From the NCBI GenBank assembly GCA_948330435.1, contig CAOJBY010000004.1, positions 106,334 through 170,333 on the forward strand: a stretch of 64,000 nucleotides of DNA, in the 5' to 3' direction. The position numbers were made by a program, and so were the translations under genes. Origin of the DNA: an uncultured Lachnoclostridium sp. (GTDB lineage Bacteria > Bacillota > Clostridia > Lachnospirales > Lachnospiraceae). Positions 46,459 to 54,841 of this stretch are shown here, one piece after another. The stretch's first letter is position 1; each line of letters starts with the position of its first letter. The notes beneath the pieces are model-generated. The model was not told where the DNA came from. It ran no database searches and saw only the letters and a program-made list of their open reading frames with translations.

Positions 46459-47601
46459 TTATACTCTATGCCTCTTCGCAATATAAACCGGATAAGTGTC
46501 CGTACCCTTCAGTTCTTTTCCTGCACTCACTGTCACATCCTTGTCCGTAATCACATATTCCACATCCGCCCCGGACTCTACAACCGTACCCTGCATCAGA
46601 ATGCAGTTCTTTACCCTGGCACCTTTGGCGATCTTCACTCCACGGAAGAGAACGCAGTTCTCCACCTCACCTTCGATGACGCAGCCGTCTGCAACCATGG
46701 CATTCTCTACCTTTGCCCCCTCAATATAGCGGGTAGGATTGTCATCACGAATCTTCGTATAAACCGGTGCACAGGAGAACAATGCGCCCAGATTATAGTC
46801 ATCCAGAAGCCGCATATTCTCATCAAAGTAACTCTTGATATCAGAGATACGGGCCACGTAGCCCTCATACTTATAGCCCTGAACATTCAGCCGGCTAAGC
46901 TGCGGCAACAGTACATCTCTCTCAAAATATTCCTCTCCGTGAACATAGGCCTTCTCAATGAGATCAATGAGCAGTTCCCGTCCAATCAAAGTAATATTCA
47001 TAGAGAACTTCTGTATGCCGGACTCTCTGGAATTCACATACATCCTGGTAACTCTTCCGTCCTCAATGTCAAAGGTATAATAGAAGCCCTTGTCATTGTT
47101 CGTACTTTTCTTGATGCTGTCAGGGAATTCCTGCTCATTGTAAGCAATGGTCACATCCGCACCACTGGCAATATGGGCCTTAATCATAGCCTTAAAATCA
47201 AAGTTAACCACTACATTGGTATCTGACAGAACTACATAGTTCTCTTTCTGGCTCCGCAGGAAATCAAGAATGCCTGCCAGAGCACCTACACGGCCCACAT
47301 AAGGCTTGTTGGTCTTGTCCGCAAAGGGCGGAAAAATATTCAATCCGCCATTCTTTCTCACCAGATCCCACTCTCGGCCGGAACCCAAGTGGTCCATCAG
47401 AGAATGATAATTATTGCTCACCATCAGGGAGATATTGTCAATTCCGCAGTTTGCCATGCTTGACAGAATAAAGTCGATCAGACGGTAACGGCTGGCAAAC
47501 GGAATGGATGCCATCAGCCGCACATTCACCAGATCCGGCACCAGTGCATCATAGCTGTTTGGGAAAATTATGCCAAGGGCACTTTTGTTTGCATTCATCA
47601 T
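46459..47601 (-). CDS. glgD: ADP-glucose pyrophosphorylase subunit GlgD
   Basis: A 380-residue partner of GlgC. The nucleotidyltransferase N-terminus is altered (IIFPNSYDALVPDLVNVRLMASIPF, no GGxGxRL loop), which is why GlgD is thought to be a regulatory, low-activity subunit. The C-terminal left-handed beta-helix has hexapeptide turns (VENAMVADGCVIEGEVENCVLF). Its start overlaps glgC by 4 bases. Confidence 0.95.
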   Translation of the reverse strand: MMNANKSALGIIFPNSYDALVPDLVNVRLMASIPFASRYRLIDFILSSMANCGIDNISLMVSNNYHSLMDHLGSGREWDLVRKNGGLNIFPPFADKTNKPYVGRVGALAGILDFLRSQKENYVVLSDTNVVVNFDFKAMIKAHIASGADVTIAYNEQEFPDSIKKSTNNDKGFYYTFDIEDGRVTRMYVNSRESGIQKFSMNITLIGRELLIDLIEKAYVHGEEYFERDVLLPQLSRLNVQGYKYEGYVARISDIKSYFDENMRLLDDYNLGALFSCAPVYTKIRDDNPTRYIEGAKVENAMVADGCVIEGEVENCVLFRGVKIAKGARVKNCILMQGTVVESGADVEYVITDKDVTVSAGKELKGTDTYPVYIAKRHRV

Positions 47602-48803
47602 ACCTCTTCACCGCCTTCCACATTTGTCCTTACCATAGCCTGGGGGCCGACCTTTGCTCCGTTTCCAATGGTCACGCCTGCACCCACTGTGGCAACTCCG
47701 TTCTCATCACCGGAGGGCATAGCACCCACAACCGCATTCTCTCCAATGATTACATTTTCAGCCACAATACAATGCTTTACAACGGCTCCCGCCTTAATAA
47801 CGGTTCCGCCCATGACTACCGCATCCTCCACAATGGCTCCGTCCTCCACTTTGACACCTGCAAAAAGAACAGAATGCTTCACACTGCCTTTGATCCGGCA
47901 GCCGTCTGTAATCATGGAATTCTTAACAACGGCCCCTTTGCAGATCTTGTGGCCCGTCATACCGCTGTTACGGCTGTAGATCTTCCAATTGGAATCAAAA
48001 AGGTTGATTCCGCTGTGCTCCGGATCCAATACCTCCATATTGGCTTCCCAGAGGGAAGAAATGGTTCCCACATCTTTCCAGTAGCCGTCAAAATGATAAG
48101 CATACATTCTGCGTCCGTCACGGAGAAGACTGGGAATGATATTATTTCCAAAGTCGTTCTCGGATTCCGGATTGGCCTCATCCTCTTCCAGGTATTTACG
48201 CAGGATGTCCCAGTTAAAGATATAGATACCCATAGATGCCAGATTGGACTTTGGCTCTTTCGGCTTCTCCTGGAATTCCGTAATCTTGTCATCCCCGTCC
48301 GCCACCATCAAGCCGAAGCGGGAAGCCTCCTCCCAAGGCACCTCCATAACCGCCACGCTGAATTCCGCATTTTTCTCCTTGTGGAACCGCAGAAAATCGC
48401 TGTAATCCTGCTTGCAGATCTGGTCGCCGGAAAGGATGATGACATACTTGGGATCATACCTCTCAATAAATGAAATGTTCTGGTAGATCGCATTCGCCGT
48501 TCCCTTATACCAGTCGGAACCGCTGGATTTCTGATAAGGCGGAAGCACATGCACGCCTCCCTGAAGACGGTCCAGATCCCAGGGTTGTCCGTTGCCGATG
48601 TACTCATTCAGTACCAATGGCTGATACTGGGTTAAGATACCAACTGTGTCGATTCCCGAATTGACACAGTTGGACAGCGGAAAGTCAATGATACGATATT
48701 TTCCGCCAAAAGGAACTGCCGGTTTTGCAAGCTTCTCTGTCAGTGCATAAAGACGAGAGCCCTGTCCGCCCGCAAGGAGCATTGCAATCATTTCTTTTGC
48801 CAT
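47598..48803 (-). CDS. glgC: Glucose-1-phosphate adenylyltransferase GlgC
   Basis: A 401-residue enzyme making ADP-glucose for glycogen synthesis. The start is ATG 48803 (MAKEMIAMLLAGGQGSRL), with AGGGAGGA 7 bases upstream; the longer upstream frame is a hydrophobic tail without family resemblance. Signature motifs: LLAGGQGSRLYALTEKLAKP, RIIDFPLSNC, and the C-terminal beta-helix repeats. Other glg genes are not adjacent. Confidence 0.95.
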   Translation of the reverse strand: MAKEMIAMLLAGGQGSRLYALTEKLAKPAVPFGGKYRIIDFPLSNCVNSGIDTVGILTQYQPLVLNEYIGNGQPWDLDRLQGGVHVLPPYQKSSGSDWYKGTANAIYQNISFIERYDPKYVIILSGDQICKQDYSDFLRFHKEKNAEFSVAVMEVPWEEASRFGLMVADGDDKITEFQEKPKEPKSNLASMGIYIFNWDILRKYLEEDEANPESENDFGNNIIPSLLRDGRRMYAYHFDGYWKDVGTISSLWEANMEVLDPEHSGINLFDSNWKIYSRNSGMTGHKICKGAVVKNSMITDGCRIKGSVKHSVLFAGVKVEDGAIVEDAVVMGGTVIKAGAVVKHCIVAENVIIGENAVVGAMPSGDENGVATVGAGVTIGNGAKVGPQAMVRTNVEGGEEV

Positions 48804-48843
48804 AAAAACTATCCTCCCTGTTTTTTTCTTTGTATAGATTATA

Positions 48844-48886
48844 CTATAAAATGAGAAAATTTGGTATCCTATAAATGAGAAAATTA
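48844..48886. repeat. Two-copy 18-bp direct repeat at the glgC promoter
   Basis: CTATAAAATGAGAAAATT (48844) and CTATAAATGAGAAAATTA (48869) are 25 bases apart. The first abuts the minus-strand -10 TATAAT (48838-48843) of glgC. They may be a short duplication or regulator sites. The -35 match is poor. Confidence 0.5.
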
Positions 48887-48993
48887 CTATTAAACCTGTA
48901 TTGAGTAATTCCTTTATTTTCAAAGCTTTTTCTCTCCTATCCCTTCAAATAAAAATGACCTCATAGAAAGGAATTTGGGTATTCAAAGTTTTT

Positions 48994-49067
48994 GAGGGGT
49001 TACCTTTTTGAGGGCACAGTTTGAGGGGCTTTCCTGAGGGGCTGGTTTGAGGGTTCTTCCTAAGGGG
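48994..49067 (+). repeat. G-rich repeat array with a 13-bp period inside the ISL3 left end
   Basis: The core GAGGG(G) starts at 48994, 49010, 49023, 49036 and 49049, and AAGGGG at 49062. The last five are exactly 13 bases apart. The array sits between the left inverted repeat and the transposase start. It could be a set of transposase-binding sites; the runs of G might also fold into a quadruplex. Confidence 0.75.
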
Positions 49068-49082
49068 CTGCCGTTTTACAAC

Positions 49083-50048
49083 ATGAATCGTATCACAGAT
49101 TTACTTGACCTTGAAGATGCAAATGTTATTATCTCTGACATTCAGACCCAAGGGCAGACAAAGGTCATCACTCTTGAAACTCCACCCGCTGCACATTTCT
49201 GTCCATCCTGTGGTTTTCGTATGCACTCCCGGGGTATCAAGAACAGAGCCATTACTCATCCCATTCTACAGGATAATTATTCTTTAATTCCTATCCTCAA
49301 ACAGCACCGCTGGCGGTGCACAAATCCGAAATGCCTCTATGACATGAGTGAGTCCTTTAAGTTTGTTAATAAACAGCGAAGGACAACTAATGCGACTGAC
49401 ATGCTGATTGTTGGCACATATAGAAATCTTTTGGAAACTTCCGCTTCTATTGCCAAGAGATTTCATATATCGGATCCCCATGCTCATGAGGTCTTTGAGT
49501 GCTATTTAAAGCTTGACCGTCTGCCTCTGACCGATGCCATCTCCATCAATGAGGTTCATCTGGATATGGACGGCGATTGTCGGTATGCCTTAGTCATTCA
49601 GGATTTCCATACCGGAGATCCAATCGATTTACTCCGCAGCAGAAGAACCAACGTCACGGAACCCTACTTCGTTTTAATTCCCACCCAAGAACGCAGACAG
49701 GTAAAATATCTTATTTCAGATATGTATAATCCATATATTGCATATGTTGAAAAATATTTTCCAAATACAGTTCCCGTGGTTAATTCGTTTCATGTAATCC
49801 AATGGATTACACGGTCTATTGACAGCTATATCCGGCAGCTTATCAAGAAATATCGGCAGCGAGACCGTGAATATCAAGATAAGCTCTCTTTTGAACAACT
49901 GCGTTCTGTTGCTCTTCCTCCATCCGATGAAGTCTATCTGCTTCAAAAGTACAGATGGTTAATCCTTGCAAATCAATCAAATATAAGGTATCGAAACGAC
50001 CTCAGAATGGATGCTCATTTTCACGCCCTAATGAATACCTATGGATAA
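49083..50048 (+). pseudogene. ISL3-family transposase, C-terminally truncated
   Basis: The first 321 residues of an ISL3 transposase from ATG 49083 (MNRITDLLDLEDANV). A zinc-finger-like N-terminus (CPSCGFRMHSRG ... CTNPKCLYDM) and the first catalytic region (HLDMDGDCRYALVIQD, and VNSFHVIQW) are present. Intact members have over 400 residues; here a stop follows MNTYG where the IS256 element begins. The product is probably inactive. Confidence 0.8.
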
Positions 50049-50058
50049 TGTATAATTA

Positions 50059-51387
50059 ATTTCGCAAATTAATTTCATAAAAATAGACATGGTCTATAAC
50101 CGTTTGGTAGAATTAAGTCACCACAACAAAATTTGCCAAAGGAGGCTGAAGAACCATGTCTAATAACATTATACAACTAAACGAGGACTTAATAAAGCAC
50201 GATCTGAAAGACCTCATCCGCTCCAGCGTGGAGGAAACCCTCAATGCCCTGCTCGACAAAGAAGCTGATGAGCTGGTCAATGCACAAAAGTACGAACGTT
50301 CCAGTGGCCATCAGGGTTACCGTTCCGGGCATTATAAGAGGAATTTTCAGACGACTGCCGGGGAAGTGGAGTTAAATGTCCCCAAGCTCAAAGGCGTCCC
50401 TTTTGAGACCGCCATCATCGAACGCTACCGCCGCAGGGAATCTTCTGTGGAAGAAGCCCTGATCGAGATGTATCTGGCGGGTGTCTCCGTACGCTGGGTA
50501 GAAGATATCACGGAAGTGCTCTGGGGAACCAAAGTATCTCCCGGAACCATAAGCAATCTCAACAAGAAGGCTTATGAACATATCGAGCAATGGCGTAGTC
50601 GGTCACTGTCCGGTGATTATCCCTATGTCTAGACGGTGTCTATCTCAAGCGTAGCTGGGGCGGTGAGATCCGCAACGTCTCCATCCTTGTGGCCATTGGC
50701 GTAAACAGCGACGGGTTCCGGGAGACCATCGGTGCAGCGGAAGGAATGAAAGAAGATAAAGAAAGTTGGCGTTCTTTCTTTGTATGGCTTAAGGAGCGGG
50801 GACTTTCGGGAGTCAGACTGATCATCGGAGACAAGAACCTTGGTATGTTGGAGACGATCCCGGAGGTGTTCCCGGAGGCCTGTTACCAGAGATGCACCGT
50901 TCATTTTTACCGAAACATCTTCTCCGTTACACCGCACAATAAAATGAAGACAGTAGCTATAATGCCGAAAGCCATCCATGCTCAGGAGAGTAAGGAGGCC
51001 TCCCGTGAGAAAGCCCGCAGAGTATCAGACAAACTCAACGAGATGAAACTGGGCAGTGCGGCCAAAAAGGTGCAGGAAGGAATCGAGGAGACGCTGACCT
51101 ATATGGACTTTCCTACCCAGCATTGGACGAGGATCAGGACCAACAATACCATTGAACGGTTAAACCGTGAGATCAAACGCCGGACAAAGGCGATCGGAGC
51201 GTTTCCGGACGGACAGAGTGCTTTGATGCTGGTATGTGCCAGACTGCGCCATGTGGCCGGAACCCAATGGGGAACCCGTCGTTATATGAGCATGGATCAC
51301 CTCTCCAAACCGGAGGAGGAATTGCTGTCTGATATCATAGCTGGCTGACTACCGGTTACCAAACGACAGAAATTAAATTTGCGAAAA
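50059..51387 (+). mobile_element. IS256-family element
   Basis: Inverted repeats, left ATTTCGCAAATTAATTTC (50059-50076) and right GAAATTAAATTTGCGAAAA (51369-51387), enclose a transposase with a frameshift. Size (about 1.3 kb) fits the family. It interrupts the ISL3 element and shares its transcriptional direction. Confidence 0.75.
50156..51348 (+). pseudogene. IS256-family transposase with frameshift
   Basis: The N-terminal part (50156-50632) ends at TAG after SGDYPYV, just where the first catalytic Asp region (DGVYLKRSWGGEIRNVS) should be; that region and the rest follow in another frame to 51348. A loss of four bases at about 50630 explains this. The later motifs are intact: GDKNLGMLETIPEVFP with the second Asp and NNTIERLNREIKRRTK with the Glu. 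The element is therefore probably dead unless a partner transposase acts in trans. Confidence 0.85.
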
Positions 51388-51475
51388 AATCTTGACACAA
51401 TCATCATATCTTCAGGAAATGTAGAACAACCGAATAAAGGATCTGACATCTCTGCCAAACCCCCAAAAACTTTGA

Positions 51476-51693
51476 TTACCCTAAATTCTTTCCATCAAAC
51501 CCTAATAAATAATTCTCAAACATATCAGTAAAATATGTTTTTCCTGTTCCCCATGATGAATCAACCGCTATTACATAGGATTTTTCTACATTATTACGCT
51601 TATACTTATCAGAATTATCTATAATAGTCCGCAAAAATCTGCATATCTTTTCCTGTTTAATTTGTCATCGTCAATAAAATATTTTTTGTTCAT
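51476..51693 (-). pseudogene. KAP-type P-loop NTPase, N-terminal fragment
   Basis: From ATG 51693 the frame reads MNKKYFIDDDKLNRKRYADF; after a one-base loss in a T run near 51632 the neighbouring frame continues LRTIIDNSDKYKRN and then VIAVDSSWGTGKTYFTDMF, a Walker A motif of the KAP family. The coding sequence is then cut by the ISL3 inverted repeat, and no downstream part is found beyond the element. KAP NTPases are membrane-associated and several are linked to defence. The fragment is inactive. Confidence 0.65.
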
Positions 51694-51903
51694 TTTCACT
51701 TTCAATTCACAGATAAATTACTTTATAGACCATTCTATTTTTATAACTATTTTGATACATTATACTAATTCTGAAAATTCCACTCTACTTATATTATTTT
51801 TACATTTATTTAGACAAAAAATAAACTTTCCTAATTTTGTACCAACACCCGAAAACAAATAAAGCCTCAAACAAAAATACTAATAAAATTTATTTCCTAA
51901 AAA
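51694..51903. other. AT-rich intergenic stretch
   Basis: 210 bases between the KAP fragment and the TIR gene end. A minus-strand TATAAT near 51760 may belong to the lost NTPase gene. No gene or strong hairpin is visible. Confidence 0.4.
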
Positions 51904-52821
51904 TTAAAAATTTTTTTCAATATTATCAAACTTTTCAATGTACCAATTAATTATCTTTTTTCCAACAACAGTTGCATCTGATATTAAAATAGAATTTCGA
52001 TCAAAATGAACTTTAACTTCTGGATATAAAAAATGCAAATTTCCTATAATAACGAAAGAATTATCAAAAATATAAAATCCTGATTCAATATGATAATTAA
52101 ATCTTTTTATTTCCAGTTGATCAATTATTCTATTTTCATGCATCTCTCTCCAAAGCTCAATTGATGTTTCAATTGATGTTTCCATACTTTCGCTATAGTA
52201 GGGATCCTTTTCTTCATACCTTCTCAATAATAATTTTACAGAATTAATATGAATCCCTTCATATCCTTCTAACATACGGACAGTTTTATTCGTTGAGATA
52301 GCATAAATTTTTAATTGATTAAAAAATTTGTACTTACACACCCCCTCAAATAATTCATTAAAATTACCAAATTTCAAGCATCCCTCAAAATCTTTGCTCT
52401 TATCTTGTCCTATATTAATCAGCCATGTTTTTAATTCTATTGAGGCTCTATATTTCTTATTAAAATCTATTGAATTAATTCCTCGCAAATCTGTTGCAAT
52501 ATATGGGTTTCCTATTTTACATATTGCAACATTTTTCCTATGTAATTTACCTGCAAAAATTCCCCATTCTATTAAAACATTATCTCTTACTGTTTTAATC
52601 TCATCTTTCCTATACCAAATTTTGTCATCCTCTGAAAATACTATTACCGCCCCACTAACGGTATCAGCTATCTTTTCTAAAGTATCTAAAGTATATTCGC
52701 CTGCAACAAAAAGCCCTGGTGAATTCCATAATATTGGAGTATGCCCAAGTTCTTCAATGACAACTGAAATTTCTTTTGCTTTTTCTAATGATTCCAATGA
52801 ACTTGCAATAAAAATTCTCAT
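51904..52821 (-). CDS. TIR-domain protein (Pycsar/CBASS-effector-like N-terminal TIR) with C-terminal sensor-like domain
   Basis: A 305-residue protein. Residues 1-130 fit the TIR-like domain of predicted nucleotide-binding effectors (PF10137 type): IFIASSLESLEKAKEI, LWNSPGLFVAGEYTLDTLE, SEDDKIWYRK and RDNVLIEWGIFAGKL, in which Glu85 is the expected NAD-cleaving residue. Residues about 160-305 (YAISTNKTVRMLEGYEGI ... FYIFDNSFVIIGNLHF) look like a PLD-fold-like sensing domain seen fused to other immune modules. It probably degrades NAD+ on sensing infection. No cyclase, SLOG or Sir2 partner is in the window. RBS GAAGGGG; AT-rich like its neighbours. Confidence 0.75.
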   Translation of the reverse strand: MRIFIASSLESLEKAKEISVVIEELGHTPILWNSPGLFVAGEYTLDTLEKIADTVSGAVIVFSEDDKIWYRKDEIKTVRDNVLIEWGIFAGKLHRKNVAICKIGNPYIATDLRGINSIDFNKKYRASIELKTWLINIGQDKSKDFEGCLKFGNFNELFEGVCKYKFFNQLKIYAISTNKTVRMLEGYEGIHINSVKLLLRRYEEKDPYYSESMETSIETSIELWREMHENRIIDQLEIKRFNYHIESGFYIFDNSFVIIGNLHFLYPEVKVHFDRNSILISDATVVGKKIINWYIEKFDNIEKNF

Positions 52822-52844
52822 TACTACCCCTTCAACTTTCTAGA

Positions 52845-52971
52845 TATATATAGCTAAATATGTATATTTGTTACAAATTCTAAAGCTATATATTTCAATA
52901 ACTTCCTCACAGCAAGCTACATATTATTAAACTTATCTTTGCCTAATCTATTGTAACAAAGCCGTGAGGAA
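52845..52971. repeat. Interleaved inverted repeats upstream of the TIR gene
   Basis: Three pairs: ATATATAGCT (about 52845) with AGCTATATAT (about 52884); TTTGTTACAA (52867-52876) with TTGTAACAAA (52951-52960); TTCCTCAC (52903-52910) with GTGAGGAA (52964-52971). The second and third pairs cross, so they could form a pseudoknot or alternative folds. It may be a control leader or a small RNA. Confidence 0.5.
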
Positions 52972-53074
52972 TTAAGTCCATAGATATTAAGGTGCTCCTA
53001 ATAAATTGTCAAAAATTCAAAAAGGGATTTTTTTATCAAAAATTTGATCTTCTTTCAAAAATATTATTAATATA

Positions 53075-53209
53075 CTATCTACTAATTAAAATTTTTCCAC
53101 AATCAATAGCTAGTAATTTCTTATTACTTGCTTTTTCACTTTCTACCTCTTTTATTTTCCGAGAAAGCTTTGTCTTTCTAAGCTGTTTTTCCATTTCTAT
53201 TAGTTTCAT
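53075..53209 (-). CDS. 44-residue peptide between radical SAM and TIR genes (candidate precursor)
   Basis: ATG 53209 is preceded by AAAGGAGAG at a 5-base spacing, a strong ribosome site, so this short frame is probably translated. The product is lysine/glutamate-rich at the front (MKLIEMEKQLRKTKLSRK) and ends KKLLAIDCGKILISR with a single cysteine. A charged leader followed by a less charged tail is what a ribosomally made, modified peptide precursor could look like, and a SPASM radical SAM gene lies upstream. No family is recognised; it might instead be a small regulator or antitoxin. Confidence 0.5.
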   Translation of the reverse strand: MKLIEMEKQLRKTKLSRKIKEVESEKASNKKLLAIDCGKILISR

Positions 53210-53247
53210 ATATTCTCTCCTTTAAACTTTATTTTTGAATTCAATAA

Positions 53248-53304
53248 TTAATTTTTATCTTTCTTTTCCTTAAATTTTTTAGCATAAATTTCATTTTTCT
53301 TCAT
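53248..53304 (-). CDS. 18-residue lysine-rich frame after the radical SAM gene
   Basis: ATG 53304 encodes MKKNEIYAKKFKEKKDKN and then stops. An AAGGGA lies about 10 bases upstream, so translation is possible but uncertain. It is placed between the radical SAM gene and the 44-residue peptide. Confidence 0.25.
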   Translation of the reverse strand: MKKNEIYAKKFKEKKDKN

Positions 53305-53344
53305 TACAAATTAGTCCCTTATTTGATACTAATTATTTCTATAA

Positions 53345-54379
53345 TTAAGTGCTATGAGAACAAATTGACATTAATGTAGTATAGTCATAAACAAGCCATT
53401 GCATTAAACATCCCCCCCTACATTTATTATATAAATAACATTTTAAGCAACGTATACTAGGAACTCCATTTATTCTTTTATAAAAATTTCGGATTCTTCT
53501 GCTATTTATATGCTTTTTTAAAGTATCAGATTCGTCAAAGTCTTTTTTATATACGCCCATATTGACATCTGGTAATGCATTACAAGGAATCAAATTCGCA
53601 TTATTGTCAAATATCAATCCTGATTCATTAAGCAATTGACATCCACATATTAATTGATTTCTATAGATCAAATGCTCAATAAATTCTTGTTGGAAAATAC
53701 ACAAGGGGAACACTGTATGTAAAATAAATTTCCCTTGTGTAATTATATTTAATTGCTCATAACATCTTTGGAATTGTTCAATAGTTTTAATATAATGTTT
53801 AATATTTTTCAAATTATCTATACTATAGTCAAATGAAAAATAAAAAAAGGAACCTCCCTTTAAAATCATTTCTTTTACAAGTTCAATAAGATTATAAACC
53901 ATATTATCAGTTAAAACAATAGATATTATTAACCCTAATTTCTCTGCCCTTACATTTCTCACTGCACATAGAACTTTTTCAAAACCAAATTTTGTAGTAT
54001 TAGTATAGTAGCTGGCTTCATTCCATCCTTTAAGTGAGATATTTATATAATCCAAGCCACACTTTTTTAGTTTATGCACAATTGACCGTTTAGACAATCC
54101 AATCCCATTTGTATTTAATGATATTGACACTTCTTTTTTTTTCAAATAAGAAACAAGTGATAACAATCCATTGTAGCACAATGGCTCTCCACCAGTTATT
54201 GTAACTGCTTTAACTCCCAATTCTTTTACCATATCAGCCAATCTATATGCATCTTCCAGTTTTAAATCATTAGATGAACTCTCTACGCTATGATTCAAAT
54301 AACACCATTGACATTTTAAATTACATGTTTTATTTACAGTTATCCAACAATTTTCAATTTTCTTTTGTTTAGTATTCAA
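53345..54379 (-). CDS. Radical SAM enzyme with SPASM domain
   Basis: A 344-residue iron-sulfur protein. The radical SAM cluster motif is Cys19-x3-Cys23-x2-Cys26 (CNLKCQWC), GGEPL follows near residue 64, and the C-terminus has the exact SPASM pattern Cys311-x2-Cys314-x5-Cys320-x3-Cys324 with a last Cys340, so two auxiliary 4Fe-4S clusters are expected. SPASM enzymes of this length usually modify peptides or protein residues. Start is TTG 54379; no good ribosome site, but a small frame ends 2 bases upstream and could couple translation. It is AT-rich and unlike the flanking chromosome. Not viperin-like. Confidence 0.8.
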   Translation of the reverse strand: MNTKQKKIENCWITVNKTCNLKCQWCYLNHSVESSSNDLKLEDAYRLADMVKELGVKAVTITGGEPLCYNGLLSLVSYLKKKEVSISLNTNGIGLSKRSIVHKLKKCGLDYINISLKGWNEASYYTNTTKFGFEKVLCAVRNVRAEKLGLIISIVLTDNMVYNLIELVKEMILKGGSFFYFSFDYSIDNLKNIKHYIKTIEQFQRCYEQLNIITQGKFILHTVFPLCIFQQEFIEHLIYRNQLICGCQLLNESGLIFDNNANLIPCNALPDVNMGVYKKDFDESDTLKKHINSRRIRNFYKRINGVPSIRCLKCYLYNKCRGGCLMQWLVYDYTTLMSICSHST

Positions 54380-54381
54380 TT

Positions 54382-54510
54382 TTATATCACTACATTCCTT
54401 TTCCGTATTTTAACATTATTATAAACTAAATTATTTAAAAGATAAATATAAAATAATACTATATTTGATAAAAAGTAAAAGCCGACATAAGTAATCGTTT
54501 TTATTTCCAT
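54382..54510 (-). CDS. Possible 42-residue single-helix membrane peptide
   Basis: ATG 54510 to TAA 54382-54384, ending two bases before the radical SAM start. The product has a hydrophobic helix (ITYVGFYFLSNIVLFYIYLL) and a basic tail KIRKRNVVI. The ribosome site is weak. Could be a small toxin-like or leader peptide; the tight spacing to the radical SAM gene is the main argument. Confidence 0.35.
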   Translation of the reverse strand: MEIKTITYVGFYFLSNIVLFYIYLLNNLVYNNVKIRKRNVVI

Positions 54511-54566
54511 GAATTTACATTTACATGTTTTGCATTTTTACCTGGAATCATAATGTATCTAACTCA

Positions 54567-54682
54567 TTACTCTAAAAATGCCAAATACTTTTCTTTTGAA
54601 AGTACATTTTTTATATCTTCAACAAAAACTCCATAATAACACCACTTGTACAATTTCCAATTTCATAAAATTTGATATTCAT
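54567..54682 (-). pseudogene. Short protein-like remnant with a frameshift
   Basis: ATG 54682 gives MNIKFYEIGNCTSGVI; the next frame continues YYGVFVEDIKNVLSKEKY and then LAFLE with a stop at 54567. Together they look like one small protein broken by a base change. No family is recognised. The rest of 54380-54841 is AT-rich without other clear features. Confidence 0.25.
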
Positions 54683-54841
54683 CCTATCATCTAGTTAGAA
54701 TACCTTTCATCCAAACACATCTCTTCACTCAACTAAGTTCTTTTTATTATTTCAAAAAAGAAAGTATAAATCTTATTTTTATATATGGTCTTCCCAAAAG
54801 ATCTAAGTACTTTTAAAAAGATCATATATGACACGAACTCC

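Larger units (their letters stand above)
48966..51493. mobile_element. ISL3-family element, interrupted by an IS256-family element
   Basis: Imperfect terminal inverted repeats mark the ends: on the left GAATTTGGGTATTCAAAG at about 48971-48988, on the right the reverse complement GAATTTAGGGTAATCAAAG at about 51472-51490, both continuing into TTTTTG plus a G run. Inside are an ISL3 transposase whose C-terminus is lost and a complete-length IS256-type element. No clear 8-bp target duplication was found, and the right end cuts a KAP NTPase gene whose remainder is absent on the left, so a deletion accompanied or followed insertion. Confidence 0.75.

Noticed and set aside
52845..52971. Inverted repeats as a retron msr-msd RNA
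   Set aside because: No reverse transcriptase gene is anywhere in the window.
53345..54379. Radical SAM enzyme as a prokaryotic viperin
   Set aside because: It has a full SPASM cysteine set at the C-terminus and lacks viperin-type motifs; it fits peptide or protein maturases better.
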